From: Dichotomocladium elegans
Lineage: Eukaryota; Mucoromycota; Mucoromycetes; Mucorales; Lichtheimiaceae
NCBI GenBank assembly: GCA_025716815.1
Contig: JAIXMN010000037.1
Coordinates: forward strand, 245,199 to 309,198
DNA: 64,000 bases
Direction: 5' to 3'
This document shows, in pieces, positions 35,913 through 47,267 of this stretch (the first letter of the stretch is position 1; each line of letters begins with the position of its first letter). The notes under the pieces are model-generated. The model saw nothing but the letters and a program-made list of their open reading frames with translations. It was not told the origin of the DNA and made no database searches. The position numbers and the translations under genes were made by a program.

Positions 35913-38183
35913 ATGGCCGATGCCAAGACCAGGGACATCAAGACCTCTTTAAGGTCTATTGGGTGGAAGCAGCAGTATCTGGAGAACCTGGAGAACCTGG
36001 TCCGGACTACCCACTTTCTCACCACGCACACATACCAGCTCTCGCGCTGGACCCTCCTCCACGAACTGGAACGCGACCATGACTTCAACCCCTGCGAGCT
36101 CATCGGTCAAGCATTCTTCTATGAAGTTTTCCTCAGTCTGGCCGTTAGGAAGTTCATGCGCGAGAAGGTCAAGCCGTCGACCAAGACTATTAGGACCCTC
36201 ATAAAGACACACCTCGAAGGCTACTCGAAGGCTGCCAACATTGAGCCTGGACAACATCCCAACATGTCCCAGGTCGCAGCCTATGTCAGCACCGAGATCA
36301 TGACTGCCTGCAAGGTTAATGTCCAGCAGCGGTTTGGCGAATGTTTACGGCGCGTTGTCAACAGTCTGTTGAACGTGCGTCAGCGGAAGGAAGCTATACG
36401 CAAAGAAATGGTAAGCAGCGATGAACACGAGTTCCGCCAGGTCTGTGAGGAGAGAATCTGGAAGCCAGCCCGTCAAATCAAGGAGGCACTGCGACGCAGA
36501 AACCCGGATCACTGCAATCTCACACCGGAAGCCCATCTCATCCTCGCTGAACTGTCACCGATCCTTCAAGCGTACGACGACACTTATAAGTTCGCCAAAG
36601 ATGACATCTACTATGATGTGAAGAAATCTCCAGGAAAACGTCTCAATGCTTTTATCAGCTCTGCAAGTTCCTAGAGACGAGGGATGCAAAGTCAGTCCAG
36701 TGTTTTCCTCTCCGGACTTCTTGGATTCCATGCCATATCCACATCGACACGCGAATCCTCTGCCAGCATATATCAAGGCAGGCATTCACTAAAGACCCAC
36801 CTATTGAGAAGACATGGGGGAAGGTACTTGACCTCAAGTCCAAGACATTCAAGGATAGGCATGGCAGGAGGTTCTTTGGAGCAATACAAACAGACGGAGT
36901 GTCTGTATCAATCATACTCAAGACCCCTGAGGCAAAGAAGAACCTTAGTCGCAAGCGAAACCGGACTGATACCGGTGATATCATAACCGATGACAGTGCT
37001 CTGGAGCCCGAACGCTTACATTGCCGACAGCATGAGGAACAAGGGCGCTCGGAGGGATCAGAGCAAGAACAATCACTCCGCAGACTGTTCCTATATTCAT
37101 GACATCCCACATGACGAGCTGCAAGAGACCGAGGGCAAGTGTTTTCTCATTGATCCAGGCCGTCGCGATCTCCATTATGGGATGCATGAGTTGAGCACGC
37201 CCGAGCTCCCTAGAATACACCGGTATACACGCAACCAGCGCGCCCGAGAAACACGGATGGTGCGATTTCGTCAGATACGCGACGCTGCCAAGGATCGCTA
37301 TGATAACAAAAACAGCATCCGCGAGGCCGAGACTACGCTTGCACTGATATGCCACAGCACCGTCAATGCCGCCAGGTACAAGCTCTACGTCGACTCCCGC
37401 GCAAGGGAGTGATCACTGCTCAGCAGCTTTTACAGCAGAACCACCATAACCCATACGACATCGACCCATTCTGTACACAACAAGTACGGGCCGGCAAAGA
37501 GCGACTGGGGAAAGCGTCGAGCCCGAAAGATGCATCCGTATGTAGACCATGAGGCCCACAATCATCCGCTCCATCGGAAATTACGCCTCTCTGCCTACAT
37601 AAACCAGAAGCAGGCCGATGCTCGATTGGTGCGCACTCTACGACGAAGATTCGGAAAGGACACCGTGCTTGTCATGGGAAACCGGTCTGCACCCATGGCC
37701 CGTTTCCACGAGCCCATCCGCGGCAAGGGCTGGAGGGATATATTCAAGAGGCATGGGTTCAAAGTTTATTTGATAGACGAGTACCGCACCTCCGTGACCT
37801 GTCCCGAGTGCTCGAACCGCCTGGAGACCTTCAAGCGTATTCCAAATCCACGACCATGGAAGCGAATAAAGCGTCCTGAGATCAAATGCCGCGGGGGTCC
37901 TAAGGTGTACAAACCTAAATTGTTTGAAGTCCATGGAATTCTCTCGGTCGCGGCTTTGGAACCGAGACACAGCAGCGGTACTCAACTTTCGGCACATCCT
38001 CTTGAGCCTCCTGACCAACGGGGAGATTCCGGAGCGATTCCGACATGCCAAGGCCACTGCAACAGCAGCAGCAACAGCAGCAGACAAGAAGAACTTTCCG
38101 GCCCTGTTATCGCAGGGTTAAGATGCTATAAGCAAGATGCTCAGGCCACTCTCCATTCGACGAATGGAGGGGAGGCACCCTAA
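35913..38183 (+). pseudogene. Fanzor1 (eukaryotic TnpB homologue) RNA-guided nuclease, broken copy
   Basis: Fanzors are eukaryotic relatives of transposon TnpB nucleases, guided by an RNA from their own 3' end. ATG at 35913 begins an intact ~250-codon N-terminal part (MADAKTRDIKTSLRSIG...). The frame then changes near 36650, where TTTT would have to be TTTTT. It resumes as QLCKFLETRDAKSVQCF..SWIPCHIHIDTRIL and FFGAIQTDGVSVSIIL. A second shift falls in a linker near 37000-37040. RuvC-I follows in FLIDPGRRDLHYGMHE, then an in-frame TGA at 37410. Next come HPLHRKLRLSAYINQKQADA, the RuvC-II side (VLVMGNRSAPMARFHEPI; the usual acidic residue is not identified with certainty), and the zinc ribbon's first half YRTSVTCPECSNRLETFKR. 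The second Cys pair is missing. After a third shift near 37945, RuvC-III is read as LWNRDTAAVLNFRHILLSLL. Family and domain order are clear; the copy is inactive as read. Confidence 0.88.
38102..38169 (+). other. Two hairpins at the 3' end of the Fanzor coding region
   Basis: Hairpin 1: CCCTG-TTATCG-CAGGG (38102-38117). Hairpin 2: CTCCATTCG-A-CGAATGGAG (38151-38169), a nearly perfect palindrome with GCC/GGC able to extend the stem. They overlap and follow the last Fanzor codons, where guide-RNA scaffolds or transposon right ends lie in this family. Assignment as guide RNA is inference. Confidence 0.35.
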
Positions 38184-38416
38184 AGGTGAGACAACTTCGT
38201 ATTTGGTTTGCATCCTAACGCATAAATTACCTCTATCAAAACGCAAATACTACACATTGCTGGCGTAATATTCATCACCGCGTGGCGCAAATTTGATTGC
38301 AAATAATAGTACAATGACCGATTTCCCCTTCTCATATCCTGTCTCCCACGATGAAAACAGCACATCTTTTGGCGCCTATGAACAAAGAGGGGATTTATTA
38401 CAGTAAAAAAAAAAAA

Positions 38417-41400
38417 CTACCGATAGTAAAGGGAGGAGGAAGAATTATGGGGATAGTACGGTGTGTGGGTAGCGGAAGAAGCTGGTGGATAATGATGCTG
38501 ATGCTGATGATGCTGCTGCTGGTAAGGATGGCTTGCCATAGTTGGTGGTGTCGGGACAGGCAATGGCCGAGACGGCAGTGGCATTGGGTCGCGTTGTTTC
38601 TGAAGGATGAGAACGCCTAGGAACATGTCAGAGTGGCGCTGGGTTTCTTCGACGCGTACGACGTATGAGAAATCGGGCAACTGCTTGGACTTGTATAACG
38701 GAATGAGATAGAAATCCTTGATCTTGGTCTTGTTGTGACCCACTACGCCGTATCGCTTGCGGCTATCGAAATAATCGATCAATGCGCGCGCAGGCCCCTG
38801 CTCATCTGTCGTTGCTGCTGCAACCTCCAAAAGAACGATTTCTCGGCTTGACGAGTATTGCGTCTGCGTGACATAGCTTGCAACCCGGTCCATGGGTATC
38901 CGCCCTTCAATCCACATGGTAGGTGAAAGCACCTCGCTCCATTCGTGCTCCGTCAAGGTGCGGCCGCCGATCTGGCGTGCGCAAGCACTGAATTCTGCCA
39001 CCTGAGGCATGTTGACTCGACCTGTCCAAACCGTCCGGACGACCTGCTGCTGTTGTAGCTGGGGATACATAGGTGGTGTACGTGCCCCATCTTCTTCTCC
39101 GTCAACAGCCATGTGGTCTTCCATCCCGCCAGCCGTGGGATCTTGGTCTTCGGGGACCAAATGGTCCTCATCGTCATCGTCTCCTCCCAGGATATCCTCA
39201 AGCTTACGCTTCTTTGTCGGGTTGGCAATATCAAAATCTTTCGCATCGCCCACGAGCTGGGCCATGAATGCATCTCTTTCTTTCTGTTGCAGCTCGGCAG
39301 CAGCAGCGGCGGCAGCAGCAGCAGCAGCTGCTGCCTCTGTCGCCCCTTCTACTGCTCCTGATTTCGCCGGGAGTGTTTCGACTGGGGTCGATACACTTGC
39401 GCTCATGCTCGATTTTCGGCTATCAGCACCGTCCGAGTGAGTCAATGGATTCTGTTGTGATCTGGGCGTTTCGCTTGTGGGTGTAGAAAACTGGAACTCC
39501 TCCTCCTCCGATCGTCGGATATGCTCCCTTTCCTCAGGTGCAGCTGCATACTCGCTCTCGTTGTTAATCATAATGATATCGCCCTTGTGGGTCTTCTTGA
39601 TGAGCGGCATTGTTTCAATCTTGAGGACCGAGTTCTTGATGCTCTCCTGCATCATCGACGCCGACATGGATCGGAGCTCAGGATTCGCCATGTCTTGCGC
39701 GGACATTGCAACGAGATCCTTGGGTAGCAAATCTCCTGTCACCACCCTTTGCTGGAATACTTGATTGCCCTTGTCTTTGAGATTATACAGGAGAGACCGG
39801 AACTTGTTCTTATATTGCTGGCCGCAGTGCTTATTCCCCTTCTTGTCCTCCGCGAGTTGCTCAAACATTTGCTCCTCGATTGCGCCGGCAAGCTCTGCAG
39901 CCTTGGCCGGATCGTCCGCATCCTCTGCTTCGGCTTCAAATAGGTTTGGGTTGTTCGTCCTGGTAGTCCGGAGGATGGACTCCAAAAGTGTCGTCATGTT
40001 CTTGACCACATTTTTGCGAATGGAATCGTCTGCGGGCGGCGATGCTTCTTTCGGTGGCGTCGAACGTGTTTTCGGGGTCGTGGTAGTGGAAGTCGACGAA
40101 ACAGACGACGACCGTTTTTCTGGTGCTTTTGGCGGCTTTGGCTCACCTGCTGCGGACGAACAAGAGGGGAGGATGTTGGGCGAAGATGGCGCGTCTGGAA
40201 CGTACTCAGAATCACCTGACTTTCGCAGCGCATCTTTTGATGCGCATACATCACTGCAATACGAATCAGCGCGCGTAGGATTGTTGCATGTAGGACGGAG
40301 GCATTTGCGCGAACGCGTCTGACGTGTTTCCTTCTTCACGCCATCCTGTGGCCGCTGTTGCTGACGTTCTGAAGAAGTTGGCGGATTCTCTACCTCAAGT
40401 GAAGCAGCTTCTGTATCGACTTCCCCGGTGGTGGTGCCTTTGGAATCTTGGTCGGGCGCGGTTACGGGCGGGTCGTCTATATAGATATATATAATGAGTT
40501 TTCATGATGCATTCCTTTCTGGCGAAGCAAAATCAAGAAGGTAGTAGCGTGACAGAAACGTGTGTGTATGTTTGAGCGCGGTGTGTATGCGTGTACATAT
40601 GCCTGGCACAAACAATTCACGCAGTTATCTTGCCAAATAAAAAAGTTCACCGCCCAAAATAAAAAGAAGCGTCGATGAGTGTGTGCGATCAGACTTGTCA
40701 CACATTGTTCTCCGTTCACGCATAGATTTTCAAAAAAGGGAGGGGTTAACTGGCTACATGTATACATTCCACTTGTATTATCAGGAAAAGAAAAGAAGGG
40801 AGAAAAAGAAAAAGAATCTACAGGTGCTTTCGAGAAGAATATCATGCCATGACCTACGATGACATAGGATATATATACCGATAACCCTCTTTTCTCACTC
40901 TCTGAATTGCTCTTGCCTATCATCATATCGCCTACACGCTTCCGAATTGCATCGCCAGGTATACATGTAAAAAAATAAAAGCAATACATACCTTTCTTTT
41001 TCTTTTCTTCGCAAGATGTGCACATCCATTGATCAACGTCTTCTGCCTCATCAGGATCAAGATTGATGCAGGCGCAGTGGAACCTAAATGGGCCATACCA
41101 TTAACTATCATTGCAGCTTCTTCTCTATTTCATTGTTCCATACCAATCTTTACAACCATCGCACTGAACCATGGGTTCACCCGTGTATGGTTTTTGACAT
41201 ACGCAGTATAATTTCTTGCCTTTTGTCTTTTTTCTCGTCACCTCGGCAGTTGTAGCGGCGGCGGCGGCGGCATCGGCGGCCGCTGCCGCCTTGGGAGTGC
41301 TCACCTTTCGACGGCTCGACGCGCGTGTTCGCATCCGCCCAGAATCTTCTTCCTCAGATGGTGCTTGCGGCTGGGGTTGCGGTTGGGATTGCATACTCGT

Positions 41401-41985
41401 GGTCGGGGTATTTTTCTGCAACGCTTGCGGGGGGATGAATTCTGCTGGAGTACTGGTAAGTGTTGGTGCTGACGACACCGTGGAAGCCGAAAGATCACCC
41501 GAGGACGAATGGGCTTCCTGGCCTGCTGACGGGTTGAGCAGCGTTGTCAACGAATCCGTGTGAATACCTGTCGCAGCAGACAACATGGCCGACCAATCTG
41601 TATTACTCAATGGAAAATAGAGCGGTTGTTGCTCGTTTTCATTTCCTCCCCCAGCCAGCGGCGCTACTCCCACGGGTGCTGCTCCTGCTGCTGCTGCTGC
41701 TGTATGATTATCGTTGTTGCTCGCATTAGCACTGTTGCCATTGCTCATGGCCCACACCGCAGCAGCTGCTGCTGCCGCTGCTGCTACAGAAGAGGCATCG
41801 TCGTTGTGCGCTGATGGTACTGTTGTATCGCTAAAATTGTTGTTCACCTCATTTAAGTGGGATGACGCTACTGGCGGCTGATCTTGAGCGTCCGTGATGT
41901 CCTGATATGGTGCAATGCTGTGCATGGTATCGTCCTGTTGATCCGGCAAATCAAGATATTCGTCAAGCGTGTTTTGAATGTCCAT
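38417..41985 (-). CDS. PHD finger / TFIIS central-like / SPOC domain protein (Bye1/DIDO/PHF3-like)
   Basis: Nuclear protein of the Bye1/PHF3/DIDO class, which bind RNA polymerase II during elongation. Three exons: 41985-41144, 41083-40992, 40476-38417; phases close for 997 aa. Order: N-terminal acidic/Gln/Ala-rich region; PHD finger at ~265-305 (YCVCQKPYTGEPMVQCDGCK, DWFHCACINLDPDE, WMCTSC; the WFHC codons are completed across the first intron). A Cys cluster follows at ~365-385 (CLRPTCNNPTRADSYCSDVC), like the one found after PHD in CFP1/Spp1. The TFIIS-like domain lies at ~465-600 (QYKNKFRSLLYNLKDKGN, LVAMSAQDMANPELR). A poly-Ala run precedes SPOC at ~795-950 (WTGRVNMPQVAEFSACARQI, YFDSRKRYGVVG, LPDFSYVVRVEE). 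The SPOC domain reads phospho-CTD in PHF3. Ends in a His/Pro/Ser tail. Confidence 0.9.
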
Positions 41986-42587
41986 GTGAATGATGTTAGA
42001 GGGGGGGAAGTTTGACGGAGTGAAAAGAGAAATATGTGAGAGAAAAGTTTTCTATGCGATGTTGTTTATCTCCCTTCGGCTCAGCATCGACGTTGATTGG
42101 ATGAGCGGGAAATCTGTAAGCAACCAAGTCAGATGAAACCATGCGCTTGCTCATTCATCAATCTTTTTGTTGTAAGCCTGTGCTCATTGAGAGGTAGGGC
42201 TTTTTAATAATGAAATGGGTCATAAGATAAAGATCCTCGAACAATATAAGCCGTGCGCCGATGGATGACCATGTGAAAGCTATTGTTTGAAAAGCTTGCA
42301 GATAAGCTCGTTAGAATCACATGGCAAAAGGAAGGCTGCTTTTAACGAACTCGCGTCACAATTCAACATGACACGCCTAACCCAGTAGTTACTGCTTTCC
42401 CTTCCCTTCCGTAGGTGAAAAATATGCTGGCGCTCTTACATGATCATATATAAATACACGGCTCCTAGGCCAATGTCTGATATGTAGTGTTCCACTGGTG
42501 ACTAATGTGGCTACGTTAGAACCTGTGCACTACCTCAACAAGAAAGAAAGCATTTTAATCGGTCAGAAAGGTGAATCTAGGGACTAT
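41986..42587. other. Spacer upstream of the PHD/SPOC gene
   Basis: Between two minus-strand genes; contains the PHD/SPOC promoter and the 3' UTR of the IML2-like gene. No coding or RNA feature seen. Confidence 0.45.
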
Positions 42588-45500
42588 TTAGTGATGGATG
42601 ATGGGCATCCGTTTTCGCATGTGGGTCGATAGTTTAACACTGTCACGACCATGATTGATCACTTCGGTGGCCTGGATGCCGAGTTCGTCGCATTTAGCAA
42701 GGGCAAGGCTCAACCGGACAGCCATGCGATACTCAAAGTCATATTTTCTAAAAGTTAAGGCATGCTGCCACAACGCACGGCTTTTCTTGATGTTCCCCAT
42801 TCCCCAGCTCGTCACGCCTGCCTCTACAAGAAATAAGAATAGAAAACAAAATGAATTGCTAGTTCAGGTTAAGATACGCCTGTCCGGAATTACCCCAATA
42901 TGTAAATGGAAGTAACCAAGCCTCTGTCGTTAGCCTATCCTGGTGGTCAATGATCCAATTCAGATGCGCGATTCCGTCGCTATATCTGCCAAGTGCATTC
43001 ATCAGGGAGGCTTTGATGAGCAAGAGCACTGCGCGATAATTGTAATAATCTGGAGGTTTGGTCGTCGGCACCAGCTCGCGCATGCGGATCATGTGCTCCG
43101 TTTTCTCACGCTCATATACAAGCTCGAGCGTCTTCTGAACCGACGCCAAACACTGCTTGAGTGCGTTGTCCTGCATCTGATCAAAAGCATTCCACAACAG
43201 CAAGATCTCTAGCGCTGGAAGGCAAAGCTCGATTTCCTGATATCCCGATTTTTGGTATAGTGCCACTTTTCTCTGGACGTATGCATCGATAAAAGAAAAT
43301 GAACTGTGTTCCCGATGTGGATGTTGATGGTACTGTTGCGGTAGCTGCTGTCGTCTATTTGCATCTTCCTTTGCCATCTGGGCCACCTCAGCCATCCGCA
43401 AAATGCAGTCTGTCCGTTGGCCTAGCATGCCCCGGCATGCTCCTTCGAAGTATCGGATAAAGGAACGCGACCAATAGTTCTGATCATGGCCCAGCTGCTC
43501 AAAATATTTGGCCGCACCATCCCAATCGAGTTGGAGCGCTAGATTGAAGCCTGTTTCATAGTCGACTATGGATCGCATTGCTGTTTCCGCCCATTCGCCA
43601 CGGCATGACTCGGCAGCAAATGCAAGTGATTGCGTCGACAGTGGCAGATTACGCGCAATACGCGCTATCCGTGCTGCAAAGTAGAGGAAGAAACAGGAAC
43701 TGGGATGGCATTTCTGAGCATCAAGTAAGCACTCGATAGCTGGACCCATCAGTTCCTTTGCATAGATTTGAGATGCAAAGGACGGCAATATCGAGTAATA
43801 TGACAATAGTCTAAAACCTCATAGATGTCTACGTGAGTCCATACGCTGTGCGTTAAAAAGAAAATGACTTACGTGAGAGACGCCAAGGGTGCTCGGATCC
43901 CTCTGCTCTCGATGCAGAGCTTGAGTAGAGCGAATCCCAGTTGCTTGTCGCCCTCCCAACCAAGCGATGTAAAGATCTTGTGGATTTTCATGGGCATCGA
44001 CGCCAGTATGAGATGCACTGCTCCAATGCCAAATTGGATGGCCGATACCGTATCACGGTCCATATACTTTGTGTAGTTTTGTCCCATACGCTTGTATTCG
44101 CGCCAGACAATACTATAGCTTTTATACGCTTCAATATTGTGTTACTCAATGCTGAAGAGAAAGAAGAAAAAAGGAAGGGGGGAGAGAGAGCACAAACTGA
44201 GGGGGAACAAAGCTCTTCCCACCCACCCGTTCACACAGACAGCCTGCTAGTGTTGCCTTTTTACCTCGACGCAAGTTTATGCCGCATTTTATATAGCAGA
44301 CCACTGTTTCTTGAGAAAGCTGAAGAATCCCCATCAAAAGACAGCTCTCTGCCTTGATGACGTTTGCACGAAGGATGCCATTTGGAAGAAAAACAGGGTC
44401 CTTACGCACAGAGTCCAAAAGGCCGTTCTGACGTACAGGTGCTGGGCTTGGAGGAAGGCCGGACTTGTTATGAGTCCAGATTGTGGAAAGGTACTGGGAA
44501 AGCGAGCTTTTCAACGGAGATCGGAACATGGAATTGTCGATCTGCGCGCTGGCAATGGTGTACGATGCACCCAGCGCATCCATTGCAGTTTTAATGTCGA
44601 GTTCTTGACGGGTCTATCGAAAGAAAATAAAGAAGATGCGTTATAGATTCGGATTTTGCAGACAACACAAAAGGAAATGGATCTATGTATACCATCATAG
44701 CTATATAATGTAACTTTGCTCTTAGTTGGCAGGAAAAATAAAAGCTTTGAGATAGGTACTTGCCTTTTATAAATGCCATTGCTCCTAATCCTAATGCGTA
44801 AAATGGTTCACTAGAGCGTGGAATAGTCTAGGTCAATACAGCTATATCATATTCCAAATGGACTACTCACAAGCTTGCTTTGGACTGGAATATGCCTTTT
44901 GCTTTCATAAATCGGTTATCAAATAAGTCTCGCATGCCTTCACGGATTCGCTCGTCTGATTTTATGAAGACAGTTTAGTTTAAAGAAGTGAACGACAGGA
45001 CTAACATAAGGTGAAAATCATTACCAGCTTCTTCCTGCTCGCGAGGGCCTAGCTTGTTAGCCACAATATGCTTTGGATTAACGGCGTGGGGAATGATGCC
45101 GTTATCACGAAACATGTCAAGATCAATAGGATCCTCGATAGGGTGTTCAAATTCACTGCTGCGCGCAGCTGCACGATATTCATCATCTTCGTGTACTGAG
45201 GTATGGTCATTAGTATTCTCAAAGCAGCCCGGCTGGTGATAGGCCATAAATGCTTGTCGCATATCTTCAAGGCATTCGCCGTGAGTACGTTGGAAAATAT
45301 CGTCGTCTTCTGTACGTCCAGTACTTCCAGTTGAAAGGATGGTAGACTTCCCTTCCTCAAATGACCTGCTATCACAGGACGAAGGAGGTGGACCTGGTGA
45401 ATGATCCTGAGAATGGTGTGATTCCGGATCCTCCTCATCTTCCAGGTCGCTAAGCATTCTTAGCACAGCATCGCTCTCTTTGGGCTTGCGTACGTCATTC

Positions 45501-46049
45501 ACATCCTCCGCAGGAGGCTGACGCTCTGGTGGGGATGCTGACGAGCTATGTAGATGATCAGAGGATCTTGAAGGGATAGCCGCTTCAGTCTCGCTTGCTG
45601 TCGCATTGCTAATAGGTATGGGTAATGAAATGTGTCGCCCGCCTGCAGTAGCAGCAGCAGGAGGAGGAGGAGGAGGAGCAACCATCGTCCGCTCAGCGAC
45701 TTGAAGGCTCTCGATTTCATCATCATACTCGCTCGACGATCTAGCACTTGTATAAACATCGTCATCCCCTGGGCTGTGTAACTTATTCCCGCTGGAGTTG
45801 TCCGTAGGTGCTTTTGTTGTGCATTCTGGCGGCTTTAGAAAGGAACACATTTTTAGTGAGCACCTTGTTCTCATCGCTAGATCTACCACGGTCTTCCCTG
45901 TTCACCTGCTGCTGCTGCACTACCGATTCACAGTCTATAGAGTCCATCTTGGCCAGACGATCAGTAAAGTCTTGCTCTGAAGATTTTGGAGCTGGGACTT
46001 GTATAGCAATGCCATCAAAGTGTCTGGCGGGCAGTGCATCGTGTGTCAT
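42588..46049 (-). CDS. IML2/TTC39-family outer-membrane TPR-like protein with an 8-nt microexon
   Basis: Member of the DUF3808 family (yeast Iml2, animal TTC39), linked to lipid droplets and clearance of protein inclusions. Ten exons: 46049-45906, 45832-45025, 44955-44871, 44810-44764, 44700-44693, 44613-44265, 44128-43873, 43810-42894, 42823-42588 with all phases closing (nine listed, counting the microexon; 949 aa). The N-terminal ~320 residues are Ser/Pro/Asp-rich and probably disordered. The conserved part begins at DERIREGMRDLFDNRFMKAK and continues with EPFYALGLGAMAFIK, MMTRQELDIKTAMDALGAS, FIGIGAVHLILASMP-like helices, SYYSILPSFASQIYAKELMG, and GNIKKSRALWQHALTFRKYD. The frame only closes if a GC donor (AAAG|GCAAGT) and microexon CTATGATG are used, giving IKAMMTRQ. 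Confidence 0.88.
44693..44700 (-). other. 8-nt microexon of the IML2-like gene
   Basis: On the minus strand it reads TATAG|CTATGATG|GTATAC. Inclusion restores phase between exon 44810-44764 (one leftover base) and exon 44613-44265 (phase 0, preceded by an in-frame stop). It produces KAMMTRQ, matching the (A/K)xMTF-like motif that this family has at the place. Confidence 0.7.
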
Positions 46050-47267
46050 TTTAAAAATAGCCAAGGATGGTGTCGATCGTCAAACTCACAGGCACAGGAG
46101 CGCACTCACGAGCAATAAAATATTCAAGGAAAGAAAGAGAGAAAGAGATAGAAAAGGTGCCTGTTGGGTCTCTCAGTATCAGTCTCAGTCTCAGTCTCAG
46201 TTTCTCACTCTCTATCTCTGTGTGTGCGTATGTGTGTGCGCATATACTTACTTCCTATGCGTGTGTGTGTGTGTGAGCAATTTACAGGATTTAATTCGGG
46301 GAAGGGGATCCCCTGAAGAACACGCAATCGAGCTTTTTTCCTTGCTTGAAAGGAGGGATAGGAAGAAGGAGTGGGGGAGGATTGGGTTAAGTAAGGTTTC
46401 CTCAAGTTCATCCTTCCTTAAATCCCTCACCCCTTGGCCCTGGCCATTTTCTGTATTGATTGAGAGGTTTCATTGCGTTTACCATTCTCGTTCGATCATT
46501 TACCGCCACCGTGGAATAAATCGAGAGGGTCGACTCTGTCGAACTGTTCCTATCCTCTTTTTGCTTTGAGCACTGGCTGTTTTCTTATGCCCTCCCCTTT
46601 CCTGCACTATTATGACCCATCAGACAAAATAGTCAGGCTACCGTCACTATCTCCCCTGTTGTTCGACATAACAACAGCGACGACATGGGGTTTTACTCTC
46701 GGCGTTCCCCTATTGTAAGGTAATCCAGTCCGTCAGCTTTGCAAAATTTCGCTCATCTTAGAAACAGCAACATCCTGAGTGCTACACTCCATATTGCTTA
46801 GGGACAAGAGAACCATTTCTTATTGTCATAGTCTCATTGGTAAGATGTGATTTCTTCCTAGAGGCTTGCTCTCGTGGCGGCTATAAACAATTTAGATACA
46901 CTGGAGGGACATGTATATATGGGTTGGGATTTTAACTTTAGGGCAGACAAATATTTTCTATATCTAGAAAGATGAAATTTCAGCTCATTATCTAACAACA
47001 CCCGTTGCGGTCGATGGTACGTGACTTGACAAGCTTGTTCCATAAGCTATCTAAATTTGCGCTGTCGAATGTGATACACTTACAATTTTATGGAGATGTA
47101 TCACAGCTCACAAAAGTTGGTTCACGATGCTAGATTTTCATTACTGTATGATAAGTGATAGGGTAGCGCATTAAAATCACAGCCCCCCAAAAAAAAGGGC
47201 CGTCGGAGCAGGGGAAATCCACCAATATTTTACTTATACTTTTCTTTTATTAATATCTACGACATAA
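46050..47267. promoter_or_regulatory. Divergent spacer between IML2-like gene and RPC7
   Basis: About 1.2 kb. Includes a CAGTCT-type hexamer repeat (about 46173-46200), TG microsatellites (46218-46240 and 46260-46274), and TAGGGTAGCGCATTAAA at about 47160, roughly 100 bp upstream of the RPC7 start. No gene seen. Confidence 0.45.
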
